Assembly (NCBI RefSeq): GCF_963678635.1
Contig: NC_087065.1
Span: forward strand, 68,760,956 to 68,824,955
DNA: 64,000 nt
Origin: Symsagittifera roscoffensis
Lineage: Eukaryota > Xenacoelomorpha > Acoela > Convolutidae
Reading direction: 5' to 3'
The notes under the pieces were generated by a model, which did no database searches, was not told where the DNA came from, and saw only the letters and a program-made list of their open reading frames with translations. A program made the position numbers and the translations under genes. Shown here in pieces: positions 1 to 12,708 of this stretch (within the stretch, counting starts at the first letter, position 1; each line of letters begins with the position of its first letter).

Positions 1-1790
1 TCTTTTCCGTGCCCTCAGATTTTATCTGAGTTCACACTCAAGCCCCTTTTGCCCTCTACGCTCAAGACTCAAGAACCAACCCCATAGCAATCTACTCAGC
101 TCTTGCCCCCGTCTTCGAGGTACTGGGTCCGGGTGGACTTGACACAGTGATTGGCCACAATAGTTCCACTTCATCGTCGGAACTGATTACGATCTCTTCC
201 CATGCCTGTTCGTAGGCTCGCATCCATTCCCTTTGCTCTTGCAATCTTCTCTATTGGTTCAGTAGACTCTTCACCTTGGATTCCTGTTCAAGCAGAAAGA
301 GTTGTACAATCTAGAGCTCACATTCTTCGCGAGGTAATCCTCCAGTATCGATTCCCTTGCTTTGGTATTGTCTCTAGACACCTTACCAACCCTTTTTCAA
401 CGCATTGCGATGGTTGAGCAAAAGTCTCTTGAAGGCCAACATCTCGACCAGGAACTGACGATATTCCTTTTGATGCTTCTTCATGTGATTCTTCGTCAAC
501 GTGTACAGTCAAGACGTCAGTGTCGCCCGAAACTATGGGAAGAATCGTATGCGACTCCAAAGGTGCCTCACCTCCATGGGTTCAGCGAAGACTTTGTACG
601 CAGTCTCAAACAACTCAAGCCTCCGACTATGGTCAATGGCACGAATCGACTCCACTGTTGGTTCCCTAGACGCCCGTTATTTTGTTATGTTCTCCTCAGT
701 CCATAGCAGAACCACCATCAAGCTCACCACGAAGAGGGTGACCTTCTGCTGATGGTCGGGTAGCCCCAACGACCGAATTTCTTCAATATCCCATATCAAG
801 CAGAGATTTGACTGCTCCGGGTACCTTACTGTCTGTTCCAGACAATGACATGGGCATTCTTCGTGCATCAAGTTGATGCTTCGGAGATTGCAATCTCCTG
901 AAGCCTCGAGCAAAGGCTCAAACTCCATCATCATCGCATGCGTCACGTCATTGTCGTCCTCGGCTTGGGCACTATTCGTCGTCTTCCGATCGTGTTTTGC
1001 CTCTCAAAGTCACTCTTTTTATCTTTTTCCAAACTCTCTTCCTCCCCCCAGATCTCACTCAAGTCCTCCATTTGATCCCCATGCTTCGCTCCCAGCATCT
1101 TCCGTAACAAACGATGTGAATGATATGACATCAGCGCCAAGCGCATGCACTTGGGCACCGAGAAAGCCTTGTCAATCAGCAACCTCTGACTAGACACTTC
1201 CACCATCGCCATATGTAACGGATAATGACTTCCGCTCAAGTTGGCCATGACTGATCCCACCAGGGGTTCGCATTCATTGGTAGACCTCAGGACCGATTTT
1301 CTATCACTTGATATGCTAATGGACTATCTCCAACACTTCAGGCCAAGACTCCACGCTAAATGCCGTCACCAGATGGTGCTCGGACTCTGCTTCTCCAGTG
1401 AATCTAGACGACACATCCTCGAGAAGAATCCCAATGCCGTGGCTAGATTTACTGGGGTGCTCGCGTAACACCCAGCTACTATTTGCACCTCACTCTTCTC
1501 CTTCTCAGTGATGTCATAAAACCAAGTGGCCAGATCTTTGCTTTGAAAAGACTGTGTTCTGACACAAAACCGTCCATCACAAGAATGTTCTCCACCTCCA
1601 CTCGCTAGATCAAGACAACTGCCTAGCTCCAGCTTTTTAGGCGACTCGTTTGGCTTGCACATGACTTCTTCAGAATCTTTTCAATGAGGCAGGATCAATT
1701 TGTGTCTCACACTCAGATTCCCCAAATTGTCATCCTTCCCTGGTGACATTATCACTCGCTCCGTGACTTCTTCGTTCAAAATGGTTTAAA
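1..1790 (-). pseudogene. Longest partial copy of the giant element's 3' coding end
   Basis: This block repeats the sequence at about 15090-16900 in the same order, from the TTTTATCTGA-containing 3' flank (near 20-31) inward. Minus-strand reading pieces at 318-560, 677-946, 943-1260 and 1366-1662 match pieces of the full copy at 15417-16810, for example the shared peptides FCVRTQSFQSKDLATW and QRLLIDKAFSVPKC. Unlike the other four copies it keeps the inner segment beyond CCCATATCAAGCAG, so it was not made by the event that created those. It is broken into several frames and is not a working gene. The left end is cut by the window. No known domain was recognised; the encoded segments look alpha-helical. 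Confidence 0.7.
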
Positions 1791-1861
1791 AAAATTGTCT
1801 GATATTCTGATATTCTAATGTGTGACCTAGTGATTTAAAGTCTCAAACCGGAAAGTCGCAA

Positions 1862-2544
1862 ACCGGATGGACTCGACAAAGTGATTTGCCATGATAATTC
1901 TACTTCATCGTCGGAACTGATTACGATCTCTTTCCATATCTTCAGTTGTTCGTAGGCCCGCATCCGTTTCCTTTGCTCTTGCAATCTCCTCTACTGGTTC
2001 GGTAGACTCTTCACATTGGATTCCCTATTCAAGCAGAAAGAGTTGTGAAAGCTTGAGCTCACATTCTTCGCGAGGTCTTCCTCCAGTATCGACTCCCTTG
2101 CTTGGGTATTGTCTCTAGACACCTTACCAACCCTTTTCCAACCCGTGATTATCGCATTGCAATGGTTGAGCAAAGGTCTCTTGAAGGCCTCCGGCCCGAT
2201 CTCGGCCAGGAACTGACGATATTCCTTTTGATGATTCTGCATGTGATTCCTCGTCAACGTGTACAGCCAAGACGTCAGTGTCGCCCGAAACCATGAGAAG
2301 AATCGTATGCGACTCCAAAGGTGCCTCACCATGGGTTCAGCGAAGACTTTGCAAGCAGTCTCAAACAACTCAAGCCTCCGGCTATAGTCAATAGCATGTG
2401 TCGACTCCACTGTTGGTGCCCGAGACTCCCGATATTTCGTTACGTTCTCCTCAATCCATTGCCGCACCAGCATCAAGCTCACCACGAAGAGGGTGACCTT
2501 CTGCTGATGGTCGGGTAGCCTTAACGACCGAATTTCTTCAACAT
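1862..2544 (-). pseudogene. Truncated 3'-end copy of the giant element (array unit 1)
   Basis: It starts abruptly at CCGGATGGACTCGAC, so it lacks the first 130 or so bases seen in other copies, and ends at the chimeric junction CAACAT|GCTTGCAAGG. On the minus strand an open frame of 228 codons (1991-2677) covers it and runs through the junction into the neighbouring repeat, so its first residues come from unrelated sequence. The peptide contains SRRLELFETACKVFAEPM and LWSRIRFFSWFRATLTSWL, which recur in every copy. No family was recognised. It is the least damaged of the truncated copies, perhaps because it is short rather than because it is selected. Confidence 0.7.
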
Positions 2545-2670
2545 GCTTGCAAGGAACCGACAAATCGAAAAAAAACTTCAAACTATTTATCTCAAAAAAA
2601 ATAACATTTGCGAAAAGAATCAGAAAACTTGTTATCGGCAATTGCTTCCACTTCGAGCCAAGGCCAACAG
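2545..2670. repeat. S module, copy 1
   Basis: A short interspersed module beginning GCTTGCAAGGAACCGAC and containing a run ending CACTTCGAGCCAAGGCC. It lies immediately beyond the coding breakpoint in four array units (2545, 5897, 9192, 12307) and also occurs without the coding part at 7649, so it is an independent sequence that became joined to the coding fragment before amplification. Here it is interrupted after the GCCAAGGCC word. Its own identity is unknown. Confidence 0.6.
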
Positions 2671-4384
2671 GCTCCAAAAACTAGGCAAGAATAAGGGGCT
2701 ATTCTCATGCGCGAAGGACCGAATGCGCGAAAAAACTCGTGAGCGAAAGACCGAAAATAAAATCAGCCGAAAGTCAAATTTTAAAAAGGAAAAATTGCCA
2801 CTCAATTAAATGAAGCAAAAGTTCGCATCTTTTATAACAAAACTCTTGAATTATAAAAATTATTCCAATTCGGCGGCATCAGTGACAATTCAGAAATTTT
2901 GAATATTTCTGCCGTTTTTATATTCGGCTAATATCAATATTCTTGTCCCTGGAAATGTTTCTTTGCAAATTTTAGATAAATGAAATCTGATTAGATGACT
3001 TTTATTTTCGCGCATTCGGTTCTTCGCTTATGAGGGATTCCGCCAAGAATATAGCAGAGAACAGATGCATTGCAATTTCCAATGCTACCGTGAAACTTCC
3101 AAATAAGTGAACACTTTTATTTGCTAGTTAGGTTAGAAAAAAAGAAGGTTCGTAACAACACACTAAGCTTTTCGCTAGTGTAAAAAAAGAGGAAAAATTG
3201 GATAACGTTTCAAAAAAAAATCAGAAAAATTAATAATTTCAATAAACTCGTAAATTCAGAGAGTTATATGCATACATCTCCATTCAGTTTATTCTTTTGA
3301 CAAAAGTGAAATGAATAAAAAAAAATTCTTCAAAATAGTCTCAATTAACAATTATTTCATACGCTAACCTGAAATGAGTCAGATGTGCTACAATATCACC
3401 AATTTATGTAGTACTAAGCAATACGCACACGGCTCTTTTCCACGTTTTGCTTGCTTTTGACTATATATTTACAAAAAGAAAATTAACATTTCATATTTGA
3501 TTTCTCTGAACAGTTGCTCTTTATATATTGCATGGTAAAACCAGCTCCAAGTGTTTTGAAATTTCAGCTGAATTTTCAGAGATGCATTTCAGCTGACAAG
3601 AGCAATGCTGAATTTCTTCAGAGACGTCAATTTGTCAAATTTTTAACACAGAGATGAAGCGTAGATTCTCATCACTTGCGATGCAAAGCAAGCGCAAATA
3701 GAAAATGAGTTGGGAATCAAAAATTGAGTCACGAAACACACCAAAGAGCATTAAATAAGTTTACAGTTTTAACCGAGCGGCCATTTATTATGACTGTCTA
3801 ATATGCCTAAATTAAATGTTTACATCAGATCCTTTTATCACACCAAGCAGAAAAAAACCACTAATTTTGAAAAAAAAAATTTCTAAACCATAGTTTTCTA
3901 AAGACTATGGACGGAACATTCTGTGCCATTTGCACAATAACCGGCTATCCTTGTCTCTAATTACTTTTAGCTTGAAGGTCAGAATGATTTTGAAAACTTG
4001 AGACGTTTTCTAAGAAATATGTTAAAAACTATATTGCCATTGACTATAGATATATCCTCCACTACACAATATGCCAGAAATCACACAACTAACACTTCGC
4101 AATGAGCTAACTGCTTCAGAAAAACACCATTAGATTCGACGGGAGTACATAATCTCTAAAATGTACCATAACTTTATTTCCAGAGATAATGTCCCGAATG
4201 CTAAAAAGTTGCAAATTTTGGCTTTCCCGTTTTCAATTATTAAAAAGTTGTAGTTGTTAATAGTTGTTTCAAGAAATTTCCAATTATCACAAAACACCAA
4301 AAAATGCATAACTTAATTTTAAATTTGAAACATACTCTTCCAGTTCAATTTTTACTTCATCACAGCCTTTCACGTCAGAGAACT
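2671..4384. other. AT-rich spacer of array unit 1, no gene seen
   Basis: AT-rich, with many homopolymer runs and stop codons in all frames. The segment from about 3540 to 3960 is repeated at about 5960-6130 and 6540-6720, including the words GAGCGGCCA and TAATATGCCTAAATTAAATG, which shows that units 1 and 2 of the array are homologous through their spacers. No RNA gene or coding signal was found. Confidence 0.6.
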
Positions 4385-5089
4385 TATTTATCTCAATTTA
4401 TCTCAAAAAATAAAACATTTGCAAAAAAAAATCAGAAAACTTGGAGCTGAGTTATCTGCAACTGCTTCCACTTTGAGCCAAGGCCACTGGAAAACACCAA
4501 ACGGAAGAAGAATTTCCCTTCCAGGCCATCATGAATTGACGATGCAGCACGCTCAGCTTTTTGTCAAGGCACTCAGGGATCACCCAGACGAGAGTGCCTT
4601 AACCGCAATCTGAGATTCAAGCAAGAAACATATACCTATAGACTGAGAAGCTAAGATTTTGCAGATTAAAGAAAACTACGTCCCCAAAAACCAATGTTAA
4701 ACGTTCCACTCAAATTCAAGCTTCCACATATGACCGACTGGCACATACTCCCCGGACTTATGATCGATGTCATCTTTGCGTTCCGTAGTCAGTCAGTGAG
4801 CCCCCAGTATGTTGAGTGCGTCTCAAGATACAGTGCCATTGGTCATTTACAGTAGTTTGCAGCAGATTTAACTTTATCTACATCGCCAAAATTAAGAGCC
4901 ATGCAATATTGTCACAATATAGCTAAACAGTAATCAAAGTATGCATCCACCTGCACCCTGAAATGCAGCTTTATAAGCTGATCATTAAAACTTCTTTTGT
5001 TTCACCCAATCAGAAAAATGTCATTAAGCATTTTGATTTTTATATTAACTATAGTATTTTAATAACAATATTCTAAATTTTAAAATTTC
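4385..5089. repeat. S module followed by the 3' flank module of the array unit
   Basis: It contains the S module (ending near 4620, with GGCCATCATGAATTGACG) and then a flank module with CACATATGACCGACTGGC, GTCAGTCAGTGAGCCCC and GCAGCAGATTTAACTTTATC. The same pair of modules occurs at 7649-8384, 10910-11511 and partly at 14860-15089, always just before the CCTCAGATTTTATCTGA start of a coding copy. Read on the minus strand this is the sequence downstream of the element's last ORF, so it may be its 3' UTR or LTR; no terminal TG/CA pair with a target duplication was found to prove an LTR. Confidence 0.55.
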
Positions 5090-5896
5090 TTTTCCATGCC
5101 CTCAGATTTTATCTGAGTTCAAACTCAAGCCCCTTTTGCCTTCTACGCTCAAGACTCAAGAACCAACCCCTGAGCACTCTACTCAGCTCACGCCCCCCGT
5201 CATCGAGGTACTGGCTCCGGATGGACTCGACACATCAATTTGCCACGATAATTCCACTTCATCGTCGGAACTGATTACGATCTCTTCCCATGTCTTCAGT
5301 TGTTCGTAGGCCCGCATCCGTTTCCTTTGCTCTTGCAATCTTCTCTACTGGTTCGGTAGACTCTTCACATTGGATTCCCTGTTCAAGCAGAAAGAGTTGT
5401 GAAAGCTTGAGCTCACATTCTTCGCGAGGTCCTCCTCCAGTATCGACTCCCTTGCTTGGGTATTGTCTCTAGACACCTTACCAACCCTTTTCCAACCCGT
5501 GATTATCGCATTGCAATGGTTGAGCAAAGGTCTCTTGAAGGCCTCCGGCCCGATCTCGGCCAGGAACTGACGATATTTCTTTTGATGCTTCTGCAAGTGA
5601 TTCCTCGTCAACGTGTACAGCCAAGAAGTCAGTGTCGCCCGAAACCATGAGAAGAATCGTATGCGACTCCAAAGGTACCTCACCATGGGTTCAGCGAAGA
5701 CTTTGCACGCAGTCTCAAACAACTCAAGCCTCCGGCTATAGTCAATGGCATGTGTCGACTCCACTGTTGGTGCCCGATTCCCGATATTTCGTAAAGTTCT
5801 CCTCAATCCATTGCAGCACCAGCATCAAGCTCACCACGAAGAGGGTGACCTTCTGCTGATGGTCGGGTAGCCCTAACAATCGAATTTCTTCAACAT
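5090..5896 (-). pseudogene. Truncated 3'-end copy of the giant element (array unit 2)
   Basis: Same layout as the copy at 1862-2544, but with its complete outer end (GCCCTCAGATTTTATCTGAG) and the same inner breakpoint at CAACAT|GCTTGCAAGG. A 153-codon minus-strand frame (5345-5806) carries the recurrent peptides EYRQFLAEIGPEAFKRPLL and SRDNTQARESILEEDLAK. A small deletion near 5778 shifts the frame relative to the 228-codon copy. Nothing suggests independent function. Confidence 0.7.
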
Positions 5897-7070
5897 GCTT
5901 GCAAGGAACCGACAAATCGAAAAAAAACTTCAAACAATTTATCTCAAAAAATATAACATTGGTATTGAAATTTCAGCTGAATTTTTAGAAATGCATTTGA
6001 ACTGTCAAGACCAATGCAAAATTTCTTCAAAGACGTCAATTTGTCAAAAAAAAATGCGATGGGAATAGAAAAATCGATCAAGAAACACACCATAGAGCAT
6101 TAAATATGTTTTTAGTTTTTACCGAGCGGCCACTTAGCCGACAAGGCGTAGATAGATGCCCCTTGAGCCAAAAACAAAAAAAAATCATAAGAAATTATCA
6201 TAAAAACTGACAATTCGATTTTTATAAGGGTGCAAAGGCAAGAACAAACCTTTAGGGTGCAAATGGAACTGAACTTTCTCAAGGTTCAATAGAAAAGCAA
6301 GTAAGAAAAGAGAGTAAGACTTTTGAGAAAACCTTTTGAGAAAACCTGATAATGACTGATATACCATTTTAAAGCCCTATCAATTTAAGACATTAAAACT
6401 ACATTTTAAGCATGTAAAACTAGTTTGTGGAGTTTTTTAGCTTCATTTTGGGAACCAAAAACTTAAAAAATTCCGTAAATTTTGGCAAATTTTAAATTTT
6501 TTTCTAGTCAATTTTCTACAATCAATTTTGTCTAAATTGCCTATATTATTATGACTGTCTAATATGCCTAAATTAAATGTTTACATCAGATCCTTTTATC
6601 ACACCAAGCAGAAAAAAAACACTTATTTTGAAAAAAAAACTTTCTAAACCATAGTTTTCTAAAGACTATGAACGGAACATTCTGTGCTACTTGCACAATA
6701 ACCGGCTATCCTTGTCTCTACAAGAAGTAATTTTGAACTTTGCATAATATCTGAAAGGTTGAAAGCCCTACTGATGATGACTGAAGACAAGTGCCGCTTT
6801 GCAACAAATACAAAAAACGCCCTCGTTTATGTTAGCAAGTTAATAATTTCCAAAATTTCAGAAATCAATGTTTTCGAAAATTTTTCCGAACTTTTACACT
6901 CCACTCTCCAAATACTAGTAAAGTGTTAAATAATGGTCTCATAACTTAACTATAGAAAAGGCCCTTCCGTTTAGGACTGAGCCTAAACCAAAGGGCCCAA
7001 TCTATCATTCAGTTTTGAGACTAGAATTTAACAATTCGTTGTTTTGCGAGTTAAATGTAGAACCTTGGTC
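5897..7070. other. AT-rich spacer of array unit 2, no gene seen
   Basis: After a shortened S module it contains sequence homologous to the unit 1 spacer (5960-6130 and 6540-6720), separated by an unrelated AT-rich segment of about 400 bases (6130-6540). The region 6720-7070 is AT-rich and has no recognisable content. Confidence 0.5.
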
Positions 7071-7564
7071 CAGGGCAGGTCAAAAATTAATTGGACCAGC
7101 GAAAACTAATTTGCAATTAATGGGAATGTAAAAATCAATGAGCAATTAGTTGATACAACCCAAAATTAAATTGCAAAACTGTACAATTAATTGCAAGCAA
7201 GAAACGCTTGGTTAAATACGTCTGACACGAGTTCACTCTGTATTTTTGTCGATTTTTCGAAATTGCTGCCTTTCCAGGTTTCGCGCCAGCGAAGTTTGTC
7301 GTTCATCAGAACATGCATATACTAAAAATTCTGCAGTACTGAAAATGTTTTAAACAAAAATGCTGTCCGGTGAGTAGAAAAATTTATTTTCAGAGAAATG
7401 CGCGGGTATTTCTAAGAAATGCGTTCGATAAAATTAATTGCAATTATTTGGTTGAGGGCAACCAACTAATTGTAATTGCCAGGAATGAAAATCAATTAGT
7501 TGCCCAGAAAAATTTTGTTTAATTGCAATTAATTGCAATTACAATTAATTTTTGACCCGCCCTG
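7071..7564. mobile_element. Non-autonomous hAT-type element (MITE), 494 bp
   Basis: The ends are near-perfect terminal inverted repeats: CAGGGCAGGTCAAAAATTAA at the left and, reverse-complemented, CAGGGCGGGTCAAAAATTAA at the right. The flanks are an exact 8-bp direct repeat, CCTTGGTC, at 7063-7070 and 7565-7572. An 8-bp target duplication with CAG-starting ends is the signature of the hAT superfamily. The interior is non-coding and unusually rich in AATTG/CAATT words, especially toward both ends, which may be transposase-binding subterminal repeats. It sits inside the spacer of array unit 2 only. Confidence 0.9.
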
Positions 7565-7647
7565 CCTTGGTCACTTTGGATTATGAAAATTTGAATTGAG
7601 GCGAAGCAGATCTTCGCACTACTTGCGATAGAAAAATAAACGGCTCT

Positions 7648-8384
7648 CACTGCTTGCAAGGAACCGACAAATCGAAAAAACTTCAAACAATTTATCTCAA
7701 AAAATAAAACATTTGCAAAAAAAATCAGAAAACTTGGAGCTGAGTTATCTGCAACTGCTTCCACTTTGAGCCAAGGCCACTGGAAAACACCAAACGGAAG
7801 AAAAATTTCCCTTCCAGGCCATCATGAATTGTCGATGCAGCACGCTCAGCTTTTTGTCAAGGCACTCAGGGATCACCCAGACGAGAGTGCCTTAACCGCA
7901 ATCTGAGATTCAAGCAAGAGACATATACCTATAGACTGAGAAGCTAAGATTTTGCAGATTAAAAAAAACTACGTCCCCAAAAATCAAGGTTAAATGTTCC
8001 ACTCAAAGTCAAGCTTCCACATATGACCGTTTGGCACATACTCCCCGGACTCATGATCGATGTCATCATTGCGTGCCGTAGTCAGTCAGTGAGCCCCCAG
8101 TATGTTGAGTGCGTCTCAAGATACAGTGCCATTGGTCATTTACAGAAGTTTGCAGCAGATTTAACTTTATCTACATCGCCAAAAATTAAGAGCCATGCAA
8201 AATTGTCACATTATAGCTAAACAGTAACCAAAGTCTGCATCCATCTGCACCCTGAAATTCAGCTTTATAAGCTGATCATTAAAATTTATTTTGTTTTACC
8301 CAATCAGAAAACTGTCATTAAGCATTTTGATTTTTATAATAAATATAGTATATTAATAACAATATTCTATAATTTAAAATTTCT
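7648..8384. repeat. S module plus 3' flank module (unit 2 to 3 boundary)
   Basis: The S module begins at 7649 (GCTTGCAAGGAACCGAC), here with no coding fragment in front of it, and continues through the GGCCATCATGAATTG word. The flank module follows (CACATATGACCG, GTCAGTCAGTGAGCC, TTATAAGCTGATCATTAAAA) and leads directly into the next coding copy. This arrangement shows that the S module can exist without the coding fragment. Confidence 0.6.
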
Positions 8385-9191
8385 TTTCCGTGCCCTCAGA
8401 TTTTATCTGACTTCACACTCAAGCCCTTTTTGCCTTCTACGCTCAAGACTCAAGAACCAACCCTGAGCACTCTGCTCATTTCACGCCCCCCGTCTTCGAG
8501 GTACTGGGTCCGGATGGACTCGACACAGTGATCTGCCACGATAATTCCACTTCATCGTCGGAACTGATTACGATCTCTTCCCATGTCTTCAGTTGTTCGT
8601 ATGCCCGCATCCGTTTCTTTTGCTCTTGAAGTCTTCTCTACTGGTTCGGTAGACTCTTCACATTGGATTCCCTGTTCAAGCAGAAAGAGTTGTGCAAGCT
8701 TGAGCTCACATTCTTCGCGAGGTCCTCCTCCAGTATCGACTCCCTTGCTTGGGTATTGTCTCTAGACACCTTAACAACCCTTTTTCAGATCGTGGTTATC
8801 GCATTGCGATGGTTGAGCAAAAGTCTCTTGAAGGCCTCCGGCCCGATCTCGGCCAGGAACTGACAATATTCCTTTTGATGCTTCTCCATGTAATTTTTCG
8901 TCAACGTGTACAGCCAAGACGTCAGTGTCGCCCGAAACCATGAGAAGAATCGTATGCGACTCCAAAGGTGCCCCACCATGGGTTCAGCGAAGACTTTGCA
9001 CGCAGTCTCAAACAACTGAAGCCTCCTGCTATTGTCAATGGCATGAATCGACTCCACTGTTGGTACCCTAGACTCCCGATGTTTCGTTACGTTCTCCTCA
9101 ATCCATTGCAGCACCAGCATCAAGCTCATCACGAAGAGGGTGATCTTCCGCTGATCGTCGGGTAGCTCTAACGACCAAATTTCTTCAACAT
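8385..9191 (-). pseudogene. Truncated 3'-end copy of the giant element (array unit 3)
   Basis: Complete outer end and the same chimeric inner junction (9191/9192). A 148-codon minus-strand frame (8785-9231) runs through most of the copy and out into the S module. It shares the peptide LWSRIRFFSWFRATLTSWL with the other copies but has its own substitutions (KKGC, NNP) shared mainly with the copy at 11512. It is therefore the sister of unit 4. Confidence 0.7.
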
Positions 9192-11511
9192 GCTTGCAAG
9201 GAACCGACAAATCGAAAAAAACTTCAAACAATTTATCTCAAAAAATATAACATTTGCAAAAAGAATCAGAAAACTTGTTATCGACAATTGCTTCCACTTT
9301 GAGCCAAGGCCACTGGAAAAAGGCCCGACGGAAGAAGAATTTCCTTTCCAGGCCATCATGAATTGACGATGCAGCACGCTCAGCTTTTTGTCAAAGCACT
9401 CAAGGACCATCCAGACGAGAGTGCCTTAACCGTAATCTGAGATTCAAGCAACAGGTATACCTATAGACTGAGAAGCTAAGATTTTGCAGATAACAAACAA
9501 AGATCCATACCAGACCTAACAATGGCAACTACTAAAAACACTTCAAAAAGAGTCCAAAACTGTTTACAACCGGATGAGTGAACATCTGCCAATCCTGATA
9601 ACCCTTCGACTAGAATCAATCAAAGAACCAGAATCGAAGAGAAACAACGAGAAGTGTATGATGAATCTCAAAACGACTGACTGGCCCGGTTTCCGAACAC
9701 ACCTAGACAGACATCGCGCTTTACAACCTAGATGCTTAATAACAGAATCTCATTGCAAAGCGTACGAAAAACGGCAGACATCGAAATGCTACCAACGAAA
9801 TGCGTAACCAAAGCATCGTAGCAGAACCAACCGCACGGAAGCCATCTCGGAGTAAAAAAAACAAGCCAGCCGCTAACATCTTGTTTCTCAGAAAAATACA
9901 GAAATGCAAAAACAACTCCCGAAACACCGCAGACAACAATGAATGAATTTCGGCAATGAGTGAAACAGTCGCCTACTTAAGTCACATATGAGTCTAAGAG
10001 AAATAGGCTCTAAAATCATTGGCTCAAGAGTCAGGGACACTATCTCTTGTCTTTCTCTACCTCGTGCGGTCGGAGCCAATTCGGTTCACTTGCAACATGA
10101 GACTACAAACCGTGTTACAGCTTAAAGGCTTCTACCAAAATGCCCCCCCCCCCCCCTCTAGAAGTACGAACGCCCCAATGGTCAGATCTCGAAATACCTA
10201 AAACCAGCGGACGCTCTGAAAAACATGGTCGGAAACCTAAATATACCGTTAGTTTTTGTCTGACAGTGGACCTTTGATCCATTTCAGATGGATCAACCTA
10301 AAAACTCGCCTTAACTCATCATAATCACATACAATACACTCAAGAAATTTGATTTAGGTTCCCTAAAACCGATACAAGCTCTGGAATTGAACAACTAATA
10401 ATTGTAAAGCGACTCTAGAACTGATTTAAGGTAATTAAGTTTAACTTGAGGAGTTTTGAAGAAATAAATTTTAACAAAGAAGTTTTTCTCTTCGGACCAT
10501 TGGGCAGCTTCAGCTTTCCATCTTTCCACTCGGGTATCACTCAGGTCCCATTGATCGTTCTTCTCTTTCGCTCTTCCTGAACTCTTGGTTTTCTATAGGG
10601 AACAAGATTGCTCTACTCGTGTCGCATAATTCTGTTAAAATTGCGAGTAACAATTTTATTCTCGTATTTTCTAACAATTTTTCCGCGCTAATCGCTCGCA
10701 TCTTCTGTGTGACTTTTTCTCGTATTTTCAGTTGTCGCGAGAAACTTGAGCACGATAGGCTCAATTCGAAATTAAAAAAAATTACTTTTGTCCTCAAAAA
10801 TTAAGGTAAAACATTCAACTCAAAGTCAAACTTCCAAATATGACCGACTGGCGCATACTCCTCGGACTCAAAACCGATGTCATCATCGCGTGCCCTCGTC
10901 AGTGCAAGCTTGAACTGGAAAAAGGTCAAACGGAAGAAGAATTTCCCTTCCAGGCCATCATGAATTGACGATGCAGAACGCTCAGCTTTTTGTCAAGGCA
11001 CTCAAGGATCACCCAGACGAGAGTGCCTTAACCGTAATCTGAGACTCAAGCAAGAGACATATACCGATAAACTGAGAAGCTAAGCTTTTTCAGATTAAAA
11101 AAAATTACGTCCCCAAAAAATCAAGGTTAAATGTTCCACTCAAAGTCAAGCTTCCACATATGACCGACTGGCACCTATTCCCCGGACTCAAGATCGATGT
11201 CATCATCGCGTGCCGTCATCAGTCAGTGAGCCCCAGAATGTTGAGTGCGTCTCAAGATACAGTGCCACTGGTAATTTTCAGAAGTTTGCGGCAGATTTAA
11301 CTTTATCTACATCGCCAAAATTAAAGCTATTGCAAAATTGTCACATTATAGCCAAACAGTAATCAAATTCTGCATCCACCTGCACCCTGAAAAGCAGCTT
11401 AATAAGCTGATCATTAAATTTCTTTTGTTTCACCCAGTCAGAAAATTGTCATTTTGATTTTTATAATAAATATAGTATAATAATAACAATATTCTCCAAT
11501 TTAAAATTTCT
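9192..11511. repeat. Spacer of array unit 3, nearly identical to 13497-15089
   Basis: From about 9430 to 10705 this matches 13585-14855 almost base for base, including a C homopolymer of 14 or so at 10142 (a shorter C run at 14294). Unit 4 then lacks about 570 bases (10706-11275 here). Within the extra part, the S and flank modules appear a second time (10800-11300), so unit 3 has an internal duplication or unit 4 lost one. No coding sequence is supported; short frames over it are conserved only because the DNA is duplicated. Confidence 0.65.
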
Positions 11512-12306
11512 TTTCCGTGCCCTCAGATTTTATCTGAGTTCACACTCAAGCCCCTTTTCCCTTCTACGCTCAAGACTCAAGAACCAACCCCTGAGCACTC
11601 TGCTCAGCTCATGCCCCCCGTCTTCGAGGTACTGGGTCCGGATGGACTCGACACAGTGATTTGCCACGATAATTCCTCTTCGTCGTCGGAACTGATTACG
11701 GTCTCTTCCCATGCCTTCAGTTGTTCGTATGCCCGCATCCGTTTCCTTTGGTCTTGAAGTCTTCTCTACTGGTTCGGTAGACTCTTCACATTGGATTCCC
11801 TGTTCAAGCAGAAAGAGTTGTGCAAGCTTGAGCTCACATTCTTCGCGAGGTCCTCCTCCAGTATCGACTCCCTTGCTTGGGTATTGTCTCAGGACACCTT
11901 ACCAACCCTTTTTCAGATCGTGGTTATCGCATTGCGATGGTTGAGCAAAAGTCTCTTGAAGGCCTCCGGCCCGATCTCGGCCAGGAACTGACAATATTCC
12001 TTTTGATGCTTCTTCATGTAATTTTTCGTCAACGTGTACAGCCAAGACGTCAGTGTCGCCCGAAACCATGAGAAGAATCGTATGCGACTCCAAAGGTGCC
12101 TCAACATGGGTTCAGCGAAGACTTTGCACGCAGTCTCAAACAACTGAAGCCTCCTGCTATGGTCAATGGCATGAATCGACTCCACTGTTGGTACCCTAGA
12201 CTCCCGTTCTCCTCAATCCATTGCAGCACCAGCATCAAGCTCATCACGAAGAGGGTGATCTTCTGCTGATCGTCGGGTAGCTCTAACGACCGAATTTCTT
12301 CAACAT
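11512..12306 (-). pseudogene. Truncated 3'-end copy of the giant element (array unit 4)
   Basis: Sister of the copy at 8385-9191. A small deletion near 12205 (loss of a segment present at 9077-9093) breaks the minus-strand frame into 11913-12185 and 12101-12403. The same inner junction CAACAT|GCTTGCAAGG is present. Confidence 0.7.
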
Positions 12307-12476
12307 GCTTGCAAGGAACCGACAAATCGAAAAAAAACTTAAAACAATTTATCTCAAAAAATATAACATTTGCAAAAAGAATCAGAAAACTTGTTATCGA
12401 CAATTGCTTCCACTTTGAGCCAAGGCCACTGGAAAAAGGCCCGACGGAAGAAGAATTTCCTTTCCCGGGTCGAGAT

Positions 12477-12705
12477 CCCGCTCAAAAACCGCTCAAGATT
12501 TGAGCGGTTTGAGCGGTTTTCCAGCAAGATTTGAGCGGTTTCAGCGGTTTGGGCGGTTTGGGCGGTTTTTTTGGAAAAACCGCTCAAACCGCTCAAATCT
12601 TGCTTAAAAAACCGCTCAAAAACCGCTCATTTCTTGCGGTGATTTTTGAACGGTTTTTCAAGCAAGATTTGAGCGGTTTTTGAGCGGTTTTTGAGCGGTC
12701 TTCCC
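12477..12705. repeat. Left subterminal repeats, TTTGAGCGG / AAACCGCTC
   Basis: More than ten occurrences of the core GAGCGGTTT or its reverse complement AACCGCTC in both orientations, so the region can form many alternative hairpins. Related words (AAGATTTGAGCGG) recur. It lies just inside the left inverted repeat and mirrors 13288-13462. Dense subterminal repeats of this type are typical transposase-binding sites in some DNA transposons; that role is inferred. Confidence 0.75.
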
Positions 12706-12708
12706 GAC

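Noticed and set aside
202-752. Plus-strand frames in the array copies (also near 2102, 5456, 8749, 11877)
   Set aside because: They are antisense to the longer, better-conserved minus-strand frame and show no domain.
9574-9807. Duplicated 77-codon frame (also 13726-13959) as a conserved small gene
   Set aside because: Conservation is explained by the near-identical DNA of units 3 and 4; no start context, domain or codon bias supports translation.
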